Shown piece after piece: positions 1 to 9,365 of a stretch of DNA of 64,000 nucleotides; the first letter of the stretch is position 1, and every line of letters starts with the position of its first letter. The notes under the pieces were generated by a model. The model had not been told where the DNA came from. It saw nothing but the letters and a program-made list of their open reading frames with translations, and made no database searches. Origin of the DNA: Candidatus Bipolaricaulota bacterium (GTDB taxonomy: Bacteria; Bipolaricaulota; Bipolaricaulia; UBA7950; UBA9294); the NCBI GenBank assembly GCA_028278555.1, contig JANQEA010000077.1, positions 1-64,000 on the forward strand. Reading direction: 5' to 3'. The translations under genes and the position numbers were made by a program.

Positions 1-855
<855 letters not shown>

Positions 856-955
856 GAAGTTTTTGATCCGTTTGAGTCAAAGCAAGTGATTCGCGTGTCC
901 GTTAGCACGAACACGTTACCACGCTATCCACTTTTCAAGGACCAACAGGTTGTGA

Positions 956-984
956 AGTATATCGGGGCTCTCGGGGGGTGTCAA
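956..984 (-). promoter_or_regulatory. Sigma-70 promoter of the rRNA operon
   Basis: On the minus strand a perfect TTGACA (984-979) and a TATACT (961-956) are separated by exactly 17 bases. Transcription would start near 949 and give a leader of about 90 bases before the mature 16S 5' end. It is the strongest promoter match seen in the window, as expected for an rRNA operon. Confidence 0.85.
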
Positions 985-1032
985 GGAGACTCCTCTAAAG
1001 GTCCGAATCCCCTTCGCTACGTCACTTCCACG

Positions 1033-1061
1033 TTGATCGGCCGACATGCGGCGCCTATACT
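1033..1061 (+). promoter_or_regulatory. Sigma-70 promoter of the ddl-tlyA operon
   Basis: TTGATC (1033-1038) and TATACT (1056-1061) are separated by 17 bases. The start point would be near 1068, leaving a very short leader with the ribosome site AAGGAGG just before the ddl start. It is back to back with the rRNA promoter, so the 220-base intergenic region is a divergent promoter region. Confidence 0.75.
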
Positions 1062-1079
1062 TCGAGCACCGAAGGAGGG

Positions 1080-2024
1080 GTGTTGGCGGACAGACGGACC
1101 ATCGGAGTGTTGGCCGGAGGGGACTCACCGGAGCGGGCCATCTCGCTCATTTCAGGCGAGCACGTCCACCGCGCCCTCACGGAGAACGGGCACGAGGCCT
1201 CTCTGATCACGATCGACTCGCTCGATGATCTCGTTCCGCAGCTTCGCGACATCGACGTTGTCTTCAACTGCCTGCATGGCGGTGCCGGCGAGGACGGCAC
1301 CGTCCAGCTCCTTCTCGACGTGATGGGGATTCGCTACGCCGGCTCCGGCGCGCGCGCCTGCTTTCGTGCGATGGAGAAGCCCCGCACTCGCGCAATCCTC
1401 GCCGGACAGGAGATCCCGATTCCGAGCGGCCTCTCCTACGAGGAAGGAGATCTGCCGGCCTTCCTGCGGGAGGCGACCGACCGTCTCGGTTTCCCGCTTG
1501 TCGCCAAGCCGGGGAATGCCGGCTCGACCGTCGCCGTCCACGTCGCTGAGGACCCGGACCAGCTGCGGACGGTCGCGGACTCGATCCTCACTGCGTTTCC
1601 GTCGCTCGTCATCGAGGAGTATATCGAAGGCCGAGAGATGACCGTCGGAATCCTTCGCCAAGGAGATGGTGACGCACCGCTTCCGGTGATCGAGATCCGG
1701 ATACCAGGGAAGCTGTTCGACTACGAGGCGAAGTACACCGACGGCGTCGCCGAGTTTCTCTCGCCGGCCCCGCTCGATCCGCCGACCGCCGAACGGCTGC
1801 AGGGTGTCTCACTCCGTGCGCATGAGGCGCTCGGCTGCAGCGGCTACTCGCGGGTCGACCTTCGGCTCGCTGAGGACGGGACCCCGTACGTCCTCGAGGT
1901 GAACACCCTCCCCGGAATGACGCCGATCAGCGATCTGCCCCGTGCCGCGGCGACGGCGGGGATTCCGTACAACGAGCTCGTCGACATCATGTTGAGCACC
2001 GCCGCAAAGGAGGAAGGCGAATGA
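1080..2024 (+). CDS. ddl: D-alanine--D-alanine ligase
   Basis: ATP-dependent ligase that makes the D-Ala-D-Ala dipeptide for peptidoglycan precursors in the cytoplasm. The 314 residues match the family length. Visible signatures are an N-terminal GGDSPERAISLISG segment, HGGAGEDGTVQ (about 70-80), YAGSGARACFRAMEKP (about 95-110), and a C-terminal EVNTLPGMTPISDLP that carries metal-binding and substrate residues. It is the first gene of a four-gene operon and overlaps the next gene by four bases. AAGGAGG lies at 1072-1078, one base before the GTG used here; the in-frame TTG at 1083 gives a more usual spacing and may be the real start. Confidence 0.93.
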   Translation: MLADRRTIGVLAGGDSPERAISLISGEHVHRALTENGHEASLITIDSLDDLVPQLRDIDVVFNCLHGGAGEDGTVQLLLDVMGIRYAGSGARACFRAMEKPRTRAILAGQEIPIPSGLSYEEGDLPAFLREATDRLGFPLVAKPGNAGSTVAVHVAEDPDQLRTVADSILTAFPSLVIEEYIEGREMTVGILRQGDGDAPLPVIEIRIPGKLFDYEAKYTDGVAEFLSPAPLDPPTAERLQGVSLRAHEALGCSGYSRVDLRLAEDGTPYVLEVNTLPGMTPISDLPRAAATAGIPYNELVDIMLSTAAKEEGE

Positions 2025-2662
2025 AGATCACGTGGATCGGGCATGCGTGCTTCAGCATCGAGGCGGAGGAGGGACGGATCATCACCGACCCGTTTGCCGA
2101 GGAGATCCCCTACGAGTTTCCCGAAGTGGCAGCCGATCTCGTGATGATCAGCCACGAGCATTTCGATCACAACGCCGCTCATCGGATCCCAGGAGACCGA
2201 TCGGTCGTCCACGGAACCGGTTCGTTCGAGATCGGCGGGATCCCGATCGAGGGGATCCCCGGCTATCACGACGACGAGGGCGGCGCGGCGCGTGGCGAGA
2301 ACATCCTCTACGCGTTCACGCTCGAGAGCGTGCGGATCGCCCACCTCGGAGATCTCGGCGCCCCTCTCGACGAGGCGCAACGCGAAGCCCTGGCCGATGT
2401 CGACGTCCTTCTGATCCCGGTCGGCGGACACTACACGATCGACGCGAGGCAGGCGGCTTCGCTCCTCGACGAACTCCCGCAAGTGAAGCTCGTCATCCCG
2501 ATGCACTTCAAGACGGACGTGATCAGCGACTGGCCGATCGAGACGGTGGAGGAGTTCGAGTCTTTGATGGACAATGTCCGCCGCATCGGCGCGTCGGCGG
2601 TCGAGCTGACCCGGCAGTCGTTGCCCGAACAACGGGAGGTGTGGATTCTCGATCATGCGTAA
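2021..2662 (+). CDS. Metallo-beta-lactamase-fold hydrolase (UlaG/UPF0173-like)
   Basis: Zinc-dependent hydrolase of the beta-lactamase fold, probably cytoplasmic. The start MKITWIGHACFSIE and the metal motif SHEHFDHN (about 44-51, H-x-H-x-D-H) are typical of the UPF0173/UlaG branch. Further candidate ligands are His and Asp in the HLGDLG segment (about 108-113) and the late MHFKTD. At 213 residues it is a single-domain protein with no signal peptide. It overlaps ddl by four bases (ATGA) and overlaps the downstream aminotransferase by eight bases, so the genes are translationally coupled. The substrate is unknown. Confidence 0.85.
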   Translation: MKITWIGHACFSIEAEEGRIITDPFAEEIPYEFPEVAADLVMISHEHFDHNAAHRIPGDRSVVHGTGSFEIGGIPIEGIPGYHDDEGGAARGENILYAFTLESVRIAHLGDLGAPLDEAQREALADVDVLLIPVGGHYTIDARQAASLLDELPQVKLVIPMHFKTDVISDWPIETVEEFESLMDNVRRIGASAVELTRQSLPEQREVWILDHA

Positions 2663-3881
2663 CGTCTCCGAACGAACCCTGGCAGTCAAAGGCTCGCCGA
2701 TCCGGCGACTGGTCCCGCTGGCGAACGAGGCGAAGAAGCGGGGGATTCACGTCTACCACCTAAACATCGGCCAGCCGGACATCCCGACGCCGAAGGCATT
2801 CATGGACGGCGTGCGGAACGCGTCGATCGACGTCCTCAGCTACAGCCCCGCGCCCGGAATTTCCGAGACGATCGAGGCGTTGCATGACTTCTACGCCGAC
2901 ATGGGCGTCGAGCTGGACGAAGGCGACCTCCGCGTCACCATCGGAGGGAGCGAAGCGTTCGTCTTCGCACTCCAGATCACGTGCGATGCCGGCGAAGAAA
3001 TCCTCGTCCCGGAGCCGTTCTATCCGAACTACAACGGGCACGCGATCATCAACGGGATCAACGTCGTCCCGATCACAACGAAGATCGAAGACGGCTTCCA
3101 CTTCCCGCCGATCGACGAAATCGAGCGTCTCGTCACCCCGAAGACCCGAGCGATCCTCTTCTCCAATCCGGGGAATCCGACCGGTGTCGGCTACACACGC
3201 GAGGAGCTTCAGGGGATCGTCGATCTGGCACTCAAGTACGACCTATTCGTCATCTCCGACGAGCCGTATCGCGAGCTGATGTACGACGGACACGCCACGA
3301 GCATCCTCGAGTTCCCCGAACTTGGGCAGAACGCGATCCTCGTCGACTCGATCTCCAAGCGGCTTTCCGCTTGCGGCGCTCGGATCGGCTGCATCGTCAG
3401 CCGGAACAAGGACGTTATGGCGGCGGTCAACAAGCTGACGCAGATCCGCCTCTCGGCGCCGACGTTCGCTCAACATGGCCTGGTCGCCTTCCTGAAGGAT
3501 CCGAACTACAAGCAGGAGATCGAGGCGATCAAGACGAAGTTCCACGCGCGCCGCGACACGCTCTACGACGCGCTTCAGACGATTCCCGGCGTCTGCTGTC
3601 GGAAGCCGGAGGGCGCGTTCTACATCTTCGTCAAGTTCCCGCAGATCGACGACTCCGAGGAGTTCGTCAAGTTCATGCTGAACGACTTCGACCTCGACGG
3701 CGAGACGGTGATGGTCGCACCCGGAGCCGGATTCTACGCCACCGAGGGGAAGGGGCACGACGAGGTTCGGATCGCCTACGTCCTCGAAGAACCGAAGCTG
3801 ATCCGCGCCGTCGAGATCCTCAAGGCCGGCCTCGAGGCATTCGTCGAGCAGCGCGAACGGGTCGCCGCGACCGCCGGATGA
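2655..3881 (+). CDS. PLP-dependent aminotransferase, class I/II (aspartate aminotransferase-like)
   Basis: Fold-type I pyridoxal-phosphate aminotransferase of 408 residues. Visible family features are NIGQPDIPTP near residue 37, the NPGNPTG substrate loop (about 174-180), the cofactor Asp in SDEPYREL, and the Schiff-base lysine in DSISKRLSACGARIG (about 230-245). These fit the AspC/AlaA group, which moves amino groups between amino acids and 2-oxoacids; the exact substrate cannot be read from sequence. It sits inside the ddl-tlyA operon, overlapping both neighbours by a few bases. An alanine- or aspartate-forming role next to ddl is possible but unproven. Confidence 0.88.
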   Translation: MRNVSERTLAVKGSPIRRLVPLANEAKKRGIHVYHLNIGQPDIPTPKAFMDGVRNASIDVLSYSPAPGISETIEALHDFYADMGVELDEGDLRVTIGGSEAFVFALQITCDAGEEILVPEPFYPNYNGHAIINGINVVPITTKIEDGFHFPPIDEIERLVTPKTRAILFSNPGNPTGVGYTREELQGIVDLALKYDLFVISDEPYRELMYDGHATSILEFPELGQNAILVDSISKRLSACGARIGCIVSRNKDVMAAVNKLTQIRLSAPTFAQHGLVAFLKDPNYKQEIEAIKTKFHARRDTLYDALQTIPGVCCRKPEGAFYIFVKFPQIDDSEEFVKFMLNDFDLDGETVMVAPGAGFYATEGKGHDEVRIAYVLEEPKLIRAVEILKAGLEAFVEQRERVAATAG

Positions 3882-4609
3882 GAGAACGCCTCGACAAGGT
3901 CATCAAGCACCGCCGACTGATCCGGAGCCGATCGCGCGCACAGCGGATGATCGAAGCCGGACGCGTCAAGGTCGACGGGCAGATCATCGCCCGACCCGGC
4001 CATCCGATCGATCCGGAGGCCGAGATCGAGATCCTTGCGTACGAGCAGTATGTCAGCCGCGGCGGCGAGAAGCTCGAGGCGGCGCTCGAACAGTTCCGAA
4101 TCGATCCGAGCGGAAAGGTTTGCCTCGACGTCGGCGCGTCGACCGGCGGGTTCACCGACTGTCTCCTCCAGCGAAAGGCGGCGAAGGTCTACGCGATCGA
4201 TGTCGGCCACGATCAGCTCCACCCGAACCTGCGTCGCGATCCGCGGGTCGTCGTTCGGGAAGGCCTGAACGCTCGCTATCTCGAACCGCAGGACGTCGAC
4301 GATCCGATCGGCCTCGTCACGATCGACGTCTCGTTCATCTCGCTGAAACTGATCCTCCCGCCGCTCGCCGAGATCCTCGCCCCGGGCGGCGAACTTGTCG
4401 CGCTCGTCAAACCACAGTTCGAAGTCGGCGTGGAGAAGCTCCCGAGTGACGGCGTGGTCAAGAGCGACGCCGATCGGCAAGCCGTACTCGAAGAGATCCG
4501 ACAGTTCGTCGAGGACGAGACACCGTGGGCGGTCGAGAACGAGATGCCCTCACCGATCACCGGGGAGAAGGGAAACGTCGAGTACTTCCTGCATCTCAAG
4601 CGCCCCTAG
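3878..4609 (+). CDS. tlyA: TlyA-family rRNA 2'-O-methyltransferase (S4 domain + FtsJ-like)
   Basis: An N-terminal S4 RNA-binding domain (about 1-65) is followed by an FtsJ-like SAM-binding methyltransferase. The linker YVSRGGEKLEAAL and motif I LDVGASTGGFTDCLLQ are diagnostic of TlyA, which in characterised members methylates cytidine 2'-OH in ribosomal RNA. The 243 residues are a normal length. The ATG at 3878 overlaps the stop of the aminotransferase (ATGA). The last 45 codons are of special interest because a second, clearly homologous copy lies at 8011-8148 beyond the Roco gene, so the 3' end of this gene looks like a recombination or insertion point. Confidence 0.92.
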   Translation: MRERLDKVIKHRRLIRSRSRAQRMIEAGRVKVDGQIIARPGHPIDPEAEIEILAYEQYVSRGGEKLEAALEQFRIDPSGKVCLDVGASTGGFTDCLLQRKAAKVYAIDVGHDQLHPNLRRDPRVVVREGLNARYLEPQDVDDPIGLVTIDVSFISLKLILPPLAEILAPGGELVALVKPQFEVGVEKLPSDGVVKSDADRQAVLEEIRQFVEDETPWAVENEMPSPITGEKGNVEYFLHLKRP

Positions 4610-4660
4610 ACGACTAATGCCTTGCAGTGCGTGTTGGCCTGCTGTCCACCAGACCGGGAG

Positions 4661-7600
4661 TCACTTGTACTCAGACTCAAACTGCGGATGCACCCACAGG
4701 AACTCTCGGCGCTTCGTTTGCACCCGCACAAGCCCGCCAAACTGGCTCGCAGGATCCTTCGCTTGAAGAATCGAGTGCAGTTCTCGAAGTGCTGCACCGT
4801 GTGCGCGCACACCTCGTCCCGATGCGAGCTCCGTTGCGCCCTCCTCACTAAGCCACTCTGTGACGCCAGCTCCTGCGTCGATGAACGCGGTAGCGCACGT
4901 TTTCCCGAAGTCCAGCTGGTTCTCAAGGGCCTTGTACGTTGCTGCGTCGATAGCGAGCTTCGCCGCAGACGATGCCACAGGCAGAGCAAGACTCAATGTG
5001 CTCGTAAGAACGCGCAGGAACGGGGCCGCCTTCTTGACCCACTCGCGCGTGAGCTCAATATCGTAGACACCAGCTCTCTCATCACCCGTGATGACTGGAA
5101 GGGGCAATCTTGCGTGTTCGCACCACAGAGTCAGGCGGAACCTCTCCGCCATCCACTTGGGCTTCTGCCAGAACTTCGGATCCACAGCGATGAAGCTGAA
5201 CAACCTTGGCCCATCCTTGGCTGGATCAATCAATGCAGCCATGAGGAGATCAAACTGCTCATTGACCTGCCCAATCAGCCGACGCAAGTCGGTTCCCACT
5301 GCTGACACACCTCGACGGATGAGCTTCTGTCCGTTCTTCAGTTGTTCGAGCGCTTCCTCGATTGGCGGCTTCGGAACGACGGTCGCAAGGAGGGAGTCAA
5401 TCTCAAGAAACTGCTTGCACACGGAGCAGCGCACCTTCTCAATACCCTCACGTCTCGTTTCGATGAGTTCCTCTACTTCATGCAGTCCCAGGCAGGGCTC
5501 ATGACACGGAACGCTCACGCGACACTCCAAACCTCTCCAGAAGTGGTCGACAAGCCACTCGATCTCAGAGCAGAGGTGGGCAAGCATCCGCTCCGGATAC
5601 GCCGCTCTGACTGTCACTCGCACGTCTCCTCTCAACTCCTCAACGAACGCTCGCCCGTTGAATCCGTCATCGAGGATGACACCGGTCTTCCAGTGGCGGC
5701 TGTCGTTGTAGTTCCTGCGGCCCAGAGAGTACCGATGCAGGCGCACGATAAGGCGATAGAGCAACCCTTCCACCTCTACGGTTCTTCCCGTCTTCGTGTC
5801 GACGAACCGGCACACCTGCGTGCGGAACGAGTCACCAGGAGCCGGTTCCGGAGGCCAGTCCACTTCCCAGCCATCAGGCCGGTTTCCTGGAACAAGCTGT
5901 GCAATGAGGCTCGTATCCGTCGCATCACGTTGCGGCATGACAACACGATAGGAAAGGTCGAACTGCTCCATCAGCCTCAGGAAGATTGGGTGGACCACCC
6001 GTGGATAGCGATCCCGTGCCTCTCTCTCGGGGTCATCCCATATCTCAGCAAGGTGGCTGTGCTCAACCAAGCCGTGCTGCTCCATGGTCCGGCGATCTTC
6101 CACCACATAACTCATTGCCTTGCTCAACCACTCTGGCTTGAGAATCACGGTGTCCTCAAGGTCGGCATCGTCGCGGTACCGCACCAAGTGCCCAAGCTCG
6201 TTGAGGATGGCAGCGTAGATGTGCGACCGCTCGTTGGTGACCCGGTGCCGGCGGCAAAGCGCCTGGAACTGCTTAAACGTGATGTAGGGGTCCCGCTGGC
6301 TTCGCTTACGAAGCGCCCGCAAGACCCTACTCCAAGTCACCGGAACCTCTCTGCCAACCTGGGGGATGTCCAGGGCTGTGGCTGCGATAGTTCTCTTCAG
6401 ATTGTCGATCCCTGCTCGTTCTCCAGTGGAATCGTCAGGCCTGCTGTCTACATGGTGAAATCCGACAATCATGTCTCCGAATTCCTCGCGAATGGCCACT
6501 TCGTCGATGTGCGCCTGCCGCTCTTTGGGACCTCCATGTGTAGCAACCACAAAAATCCTTGGTCGTCTCTCGTGCTGCTCTTCATCGTACGCTCTGTGCT
6601 TGACGAGCTTTATCCACTCCCCCACACGACACGACTCCGCCCCTCCGCGTGGATCCCAGACGGCCAGGTAGACGGCTGGCGCAGTGAAGAACAGCTGATG
6701 AGTATGCTTGTAGATGTCCTGCCCACCGAAATCCCATGCGTTGAACGTGATCTCCGTTCCGGAAGACTCGTCAGCCAGTTCGAGAGTTTGGATGTCGATT
6801 TCAACTCCGTGCGTGGTCTCTCGATCCTCGACCCAGGGATCGCCTCTTAAGGCACTAAGAAGACTGGTCTTCCCAACTCCTCCTTCCCCGACCATGATGA
6901 GCTTGGCCTCATTCAGGACGACAGACTCCTCTTCTTTGGCCTTCAGGTACTCTCGAATTGCGCCCAGCCCATCTTCGTAGGCAGCAGCAAGTTCCGGATC
7001 TAGCGGATTCCCTTCCATGCTCAGATCCGTCAGATTCACCAGATCGAGCAGCCAATCAGGCAGATCGCGAACGCCACAGCTGTCGATGTAGAGCTCTCGG
7101 AGCCCTGCGAGCCCCCGAAGCTGCAACGGTACTCCGCCAAAGGGATTTCCCCCCTCGTCCCCGAGCCAGAGCCTCTTCAAGTTCGCAAGACGACTGAAGG
7201 AAGCGGGTAGATCGCTCAGCTGGTTCCCGTCAAGGGAAAGCTCAACCAGCGTCTTGAGATTCCCGAATCGAGCAGGTAAGCAAGTGATCTCATTGCCGTG
7301 CACATAGAGCTCAGTCAGTTCATGAAGATCACACAGCGACTCCGGCAAAGCCCGCAGCTTGTTGTCCTCAAGGCTGAGTGAAGACAAACGCGTCAGTTGC
7401 CCAAGCGACACCGGGAGTTGACCTAGCTGGTTGCCCTCAACGCTAAGTTCCTCCAGTCGGTGGAGCTCGCATAGCCAGTCTGGTAGCCTCTCGATCTCGT
7501 TGCCTGCAAGTTCTAGGAGCTCGAGCTGCTTGAGTTCAGCAATCACTGACGGAACTTCTGTAAGCTGGCAGTAACAGAGAGCCAGTCGGCGCAACTCTGG

Positions 7601-7735
7601 ATTCCGCCTAAGCTCTTCGAGAAGATCGAGGTGTTCACCGACTGGTACGTCGTTGAGGTACAAGGAGCTTCTGCCGTCACGGAAAGACTCACGAATGGAC
7701 TCTGATATGTACTCGCGCTCGTACGTCTCCTGCAT
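4661..7735 (-). CDS. Bacterial Roco protein: leucine-rich repeats, Roc GTPase, COR
   Basis: Large signalling GTPase of 1,024 residues, cytoplasmic, with no signal peptide. About nine leucine-rich repeats of 23 residues run from roughly 45 to 245. The Roc domain has the P-loop GEGGVGKT (283-290), switch II WDFGGQD (334-340) and an ATHGG in place of the usual THxD base-recognition motif (about 395). A COR dimerisation region follows, with KPEWLSKAMSYV near 560. Near 800 there are two cysteine pairs (CHEPC and CSVC) that could bind zinc, then an uncharacterised C-terminal region. GGAGG lies six bases before the ATG. It is convergent with tlyA and has no obvious partner gene. It lies between the two tlyA 3' ends, so it was probably acquired. 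Confidence 0.88.
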   Translation of the reverse strand: MQETYEREYISESIRESFRDGRSSLYLNDVPVGEHLDLLEELRRNPELRRLALCYCQLTEVPSVIAELKQLELLELAGNEIERLPDWLCELHRLEELSVEGNQLGQLPVSLGQLTRLSSLSLEDNKLRALPESLCDLHELTELYVHGNEITCLPARFGNLKTLVELSLDGNQLSDLPASFSRLANLKRLWLGDEGGNPFGGVPLQLRGLAGLRELYIDSCGVRDLPDWLLDLVNLTDLSMEGNPLDPELAAAYEDGLGAIREYLKAKEEESVVLNEAKLIMVGEGGVGKTSLLSALRGDPWVEDRETTHGVEIDIQTLELADESSGTEITFNAWDFGGQDIYKHTHQLFFTAPAVYLAVWDPRGGAESCRVGEWIKLVKHRAYDEEQHERRPRIFVVATHGGPKERQAHIDEVAIREEFGDMIVGFHHVDSRPDDSTGERAGIDNLKRTIAATALDIPQVGREVPVTWSRVLRALRKRSQRDPYITFKQFQALCRRHRVTNERSHIYAAILNELGHLVRYRDDADLEDTVILKPEWLSKAMSYVVEDRRTMEQHGLVEHSHLAEIWDDPEREARDRYPRVVHPIFLRLMEQFDLSYRVVMPQRDATDTSLIAQLVPGNRPDGWEVDWPPEPAPGDSFRTQVCRFVDTKTGRTVEVEGLLYRLIVRLHRYSLGRRNYNDSRHWKTGVILDDGFNGRAFVEELRGDVRVTVRAAYPERMLAHLCSEIEWLVDHFWRGLECRVSVPCHEPCLGLHEVEELIETRREGIEKVRCSVCKQFLEIDSLLATVVPKPPIEEALEQLKNGQKLIRRGVSAVGTDLRRLIGQVNEQFDLLMAALIDPAKDGPRLFSFIAVDPKFWQKPKWMAERFRLTLWCEHARLPLPVITGDERAGVYDIELTREWVKKAAPFLRVLTSTLSLALPVASSAAKLAIDAATYKALENQLDFGKTCATAFIDAGAGVTEWLSEEGATELASGRGVRAHGAALRELHSILQAKDPASQFGGLVRVQTKRREFLWVHPQFESEYK

Positions 7736-8010
7736 CCGAAACCTCCGTCAACGCTTCGACTCGCTGACCGCCTGCCACCGAGCATTCTGATCCTGCCTAT
7801 CTGTGACAAGGGAGCATCATTCGACGCTCGATGCCGCACCACCGTGGCAATCCAAACATCATCCGCCTCCACGTTTTGTGGCCCACGCTGATGGAAGACA
7901 GCCTAGGGCGATGTGCTTTCCTCTGCAAGTCTCCTATCGCTTTTGTCTTTCCTCTATGAGACTTCCTAGCTTCGTCGAACAGCCTCACATCAGTTGATTC
8001 CCCATTTGGC
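7736..8010. other. Non-coding interval upstream of the Roco gene
   Basis: No convincing reading frame. On the minus strand TTGTCA and AATGCT with a 17-base spacer near 7780-7812 could be a weak promoter for the Roco gene. Base composition is less GC-rich than in the flanking operons, in keeping with imported DNA. The right-hand end runs directly into the decayed tlyA copy. Confidence 0.4.
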
Positions 8011-8148
8011 GACGCTGATCGCCAGGCCGCGCTCGAAGAGATCCAACGGTTCGTCGAGAACGAGACGCCGTGGACGGTCGAGAACGAGATGTCCTCGCCG
8101 ATCACCGGGGAGAAGGGGAACGCGGAGTACCTAGTGCACCTTCGATGA
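8011..8148 (+). pseudogene. Second copy of the tlyA 3' end (45 codons, no 5' part)
   Basis: Translated on the plus strand this gives a 45-residue stretch starting DADRQAALEEI and containing VENEM and SPITGEKGN, ending in TGA at 8146-8148. Against the tlyA C-terminus I count about 35 identical residues of 45. Nothing upstream matches the rest of tlyA and there is no start codon, so it is a remnant. It overlaps the 3' end of the ATC-hydrolase-like gene by 18 bases. The simplest reading is that it is the displaced original tlyA tail, left when the Roco segment came in with its own tail, or the reverse. Confidence 0.85.
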
Positions 8149-9042
8149 ATCGACCGGATAGAAGCGGAAATCGCAGTGGGGGCCATCTTCCATCAGGGTG
8201 AACTGCCGCTGCAGGCGAAGACCGTCGGCCGTGCGCCGATACACGGGATCATCGATGCAGCAACCGAGGAGCTGTCCAACGGTCGGATGGCGATCCAGGT
8301 AGTAGTCGGCCCATGAGCATTGGGTCATGTGGACGATGACTTCGTCCTCAGTCACCCGAATGACTTCTTCGATGTGTCCGGCGCTGCCGATGTTCGGCAG
8401 CAGGGCCGGCTTCTCCTGATCGCTCCTCTTCTCAGGCGTTTCGGGCGCTTCGGACGCTGCCGGAGCACTCTCTTTGGCCGCTTCCACACGATCGTAGATC
8501 GCCTTCACCCATTCACGGCCGGTGCCCTCCGGCGTCAGGCGATCATCCACTTCCTGGACCAGTCCATCGTAGATCATGAACTCGGCCGCCCGGCCGAATC
8601 GTTCAATCGCTGCCTCCGCGAAACAGGCCAGCCCATGTGCAAGCAGATGAAGCGCCTTGTACGCCGTGCACTCTCGTTGAGACGCAAGCGCCCGGAAACG
8701 CTTCTCGAAGTGACTGAACGGCCCGACGCTCAAGAGGAAGGTCTTCGCCGAATGCGCAGTAACACCCTGGATAGGAGACTCGAACAGCACGCCCAGGAGT
8801 TGCTCTCTTTGCGATGGTATCGCGGTTGGTGCTTCTTCCGGCGCCCAACCCGATTCGAGAAGGGACAGAAACAGCTCGTCCTCAAACCGCTCGTTTGCAC
8901 TCCGCCAGGTCTCTTCGACCGCATCTCGCCCGATGCGTTCGAGCATGTGGCGATAGACAAAGGCGTAGTTGCGGAAGTACTCCATGTAGCAATCACTCAG
9001 TTTCAACAGGAACGTCTTGTGCTTCGCGGAGTCAGGGGCCAA
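8131..9042 (-). CDS. L-2-amino-thiazoline-4-carboxylic acid (ATC) hydrolase-like protein
   Basis: The C-terminal part (about 200-300) matches the ATC hydrolase family: a VHMTQCSWADYYLD segment, a GCCIDDP segment, then LMEDGPHCDFRFYP near the end. Known members hydrolyse a thiazoline ring during L-cysteine production, but most of the family has no known function. The rest is helical, with a variable region rich in Ala, Glu and Pro near 185-205. I chose TTG at 9042 because GAGGAGG (9048-9054) lies five bases upstream; the first in-frame ATG is at 8985 and has no ribosome site. The gene lies in the accessory block next to tlyA and is followed downstream by the decayed tlyA tail. Confidence 0.7.
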   Translation of the reverse strand: MAPDSAKHKTFLLKLSDCYMEYFRNYAFVYRHMLERIGRDAVEETWRSANERFEDELFLSLLESGWAPEEAPTAIPSQREQLLGVLFESPIQGVTAHSAKTFLLSVGPFSHFEKRFRALASQRECTAYKALHLLAHGLACFAEAAIERFGRAAEFMIYDGLVQEVDDRLTPEGTGREWVKAIYDRVEAAKESAPAASEAPETPEKRSDQEKPALLPNIGSAGHIEEVIRVTEDEVIVHMTQCSWADYYLDRHPTVGQLLGCCIDDPVYRRTADGLRLQRQFTLMEDGPHCDFRFYPVDSSKVH

Positions 9043-9365
9043 GGCATCCTCCTCAGGGCATTCGGGCTTGCTCAATGCTACGAGCTGTCGATCCGCCCCA
9101 CCACTATCAGGGGTGGGGCGATTGCGCTCCCGCGCCGTGAAACTCGTAGCGATCCTCAAGTCAACCCCGGGGGTCACTTCGGTGCGTAAGGGCAATTCGG
9201 CATTGAACACGAACTCGACCAGATGGTTTCTCTTGCCGAGGGCGCGCGATTGGTCACGGTCTGAACTCGGAGTCGACGAGATGCGCTTACGGATTGCCGG
9301 AGAAGCCGAACGTCGAGTTCCTCTTCCACCTGTGCAGCTCCGCGCCCTAGAGTCTGGGATAGAAC
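9043..9365. other. Interval between ATC-hydrolase-like gene and MFS transporter; hairpin, no gene seen
   Basis: No supported gene. Positions 9094-9102 and 9112-9120 form a perfect 9-bp GC-rich hairpin with a 9-base loop (the right arm extends into this interval). No T-run follows it. The reading frames are open by chance over short stretches, as expected at this GC content. A short plus-strand tail near 9295-9350 weakly recalls the tlyA C-terminus but was not accepted. Confidence 0.4.

Noticed and set aside
8320..9189. Long plus-strand frame opposite the ATC-hydrolase-like gene
   Set aside because: Antisense shadow: the minus strand carries the clear family motifs and a ribosome site.
9255..9350. 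Possible third copy of the tlyA 3' end (EKPNVEFLFHL followed by a stop)
   Set aside because: Only a short GxxEK.NVEF..HL similarity to a generic TlyA motif; the flanking codons do not align and DNA identity is low, so chance resemblance cannot be excluded.
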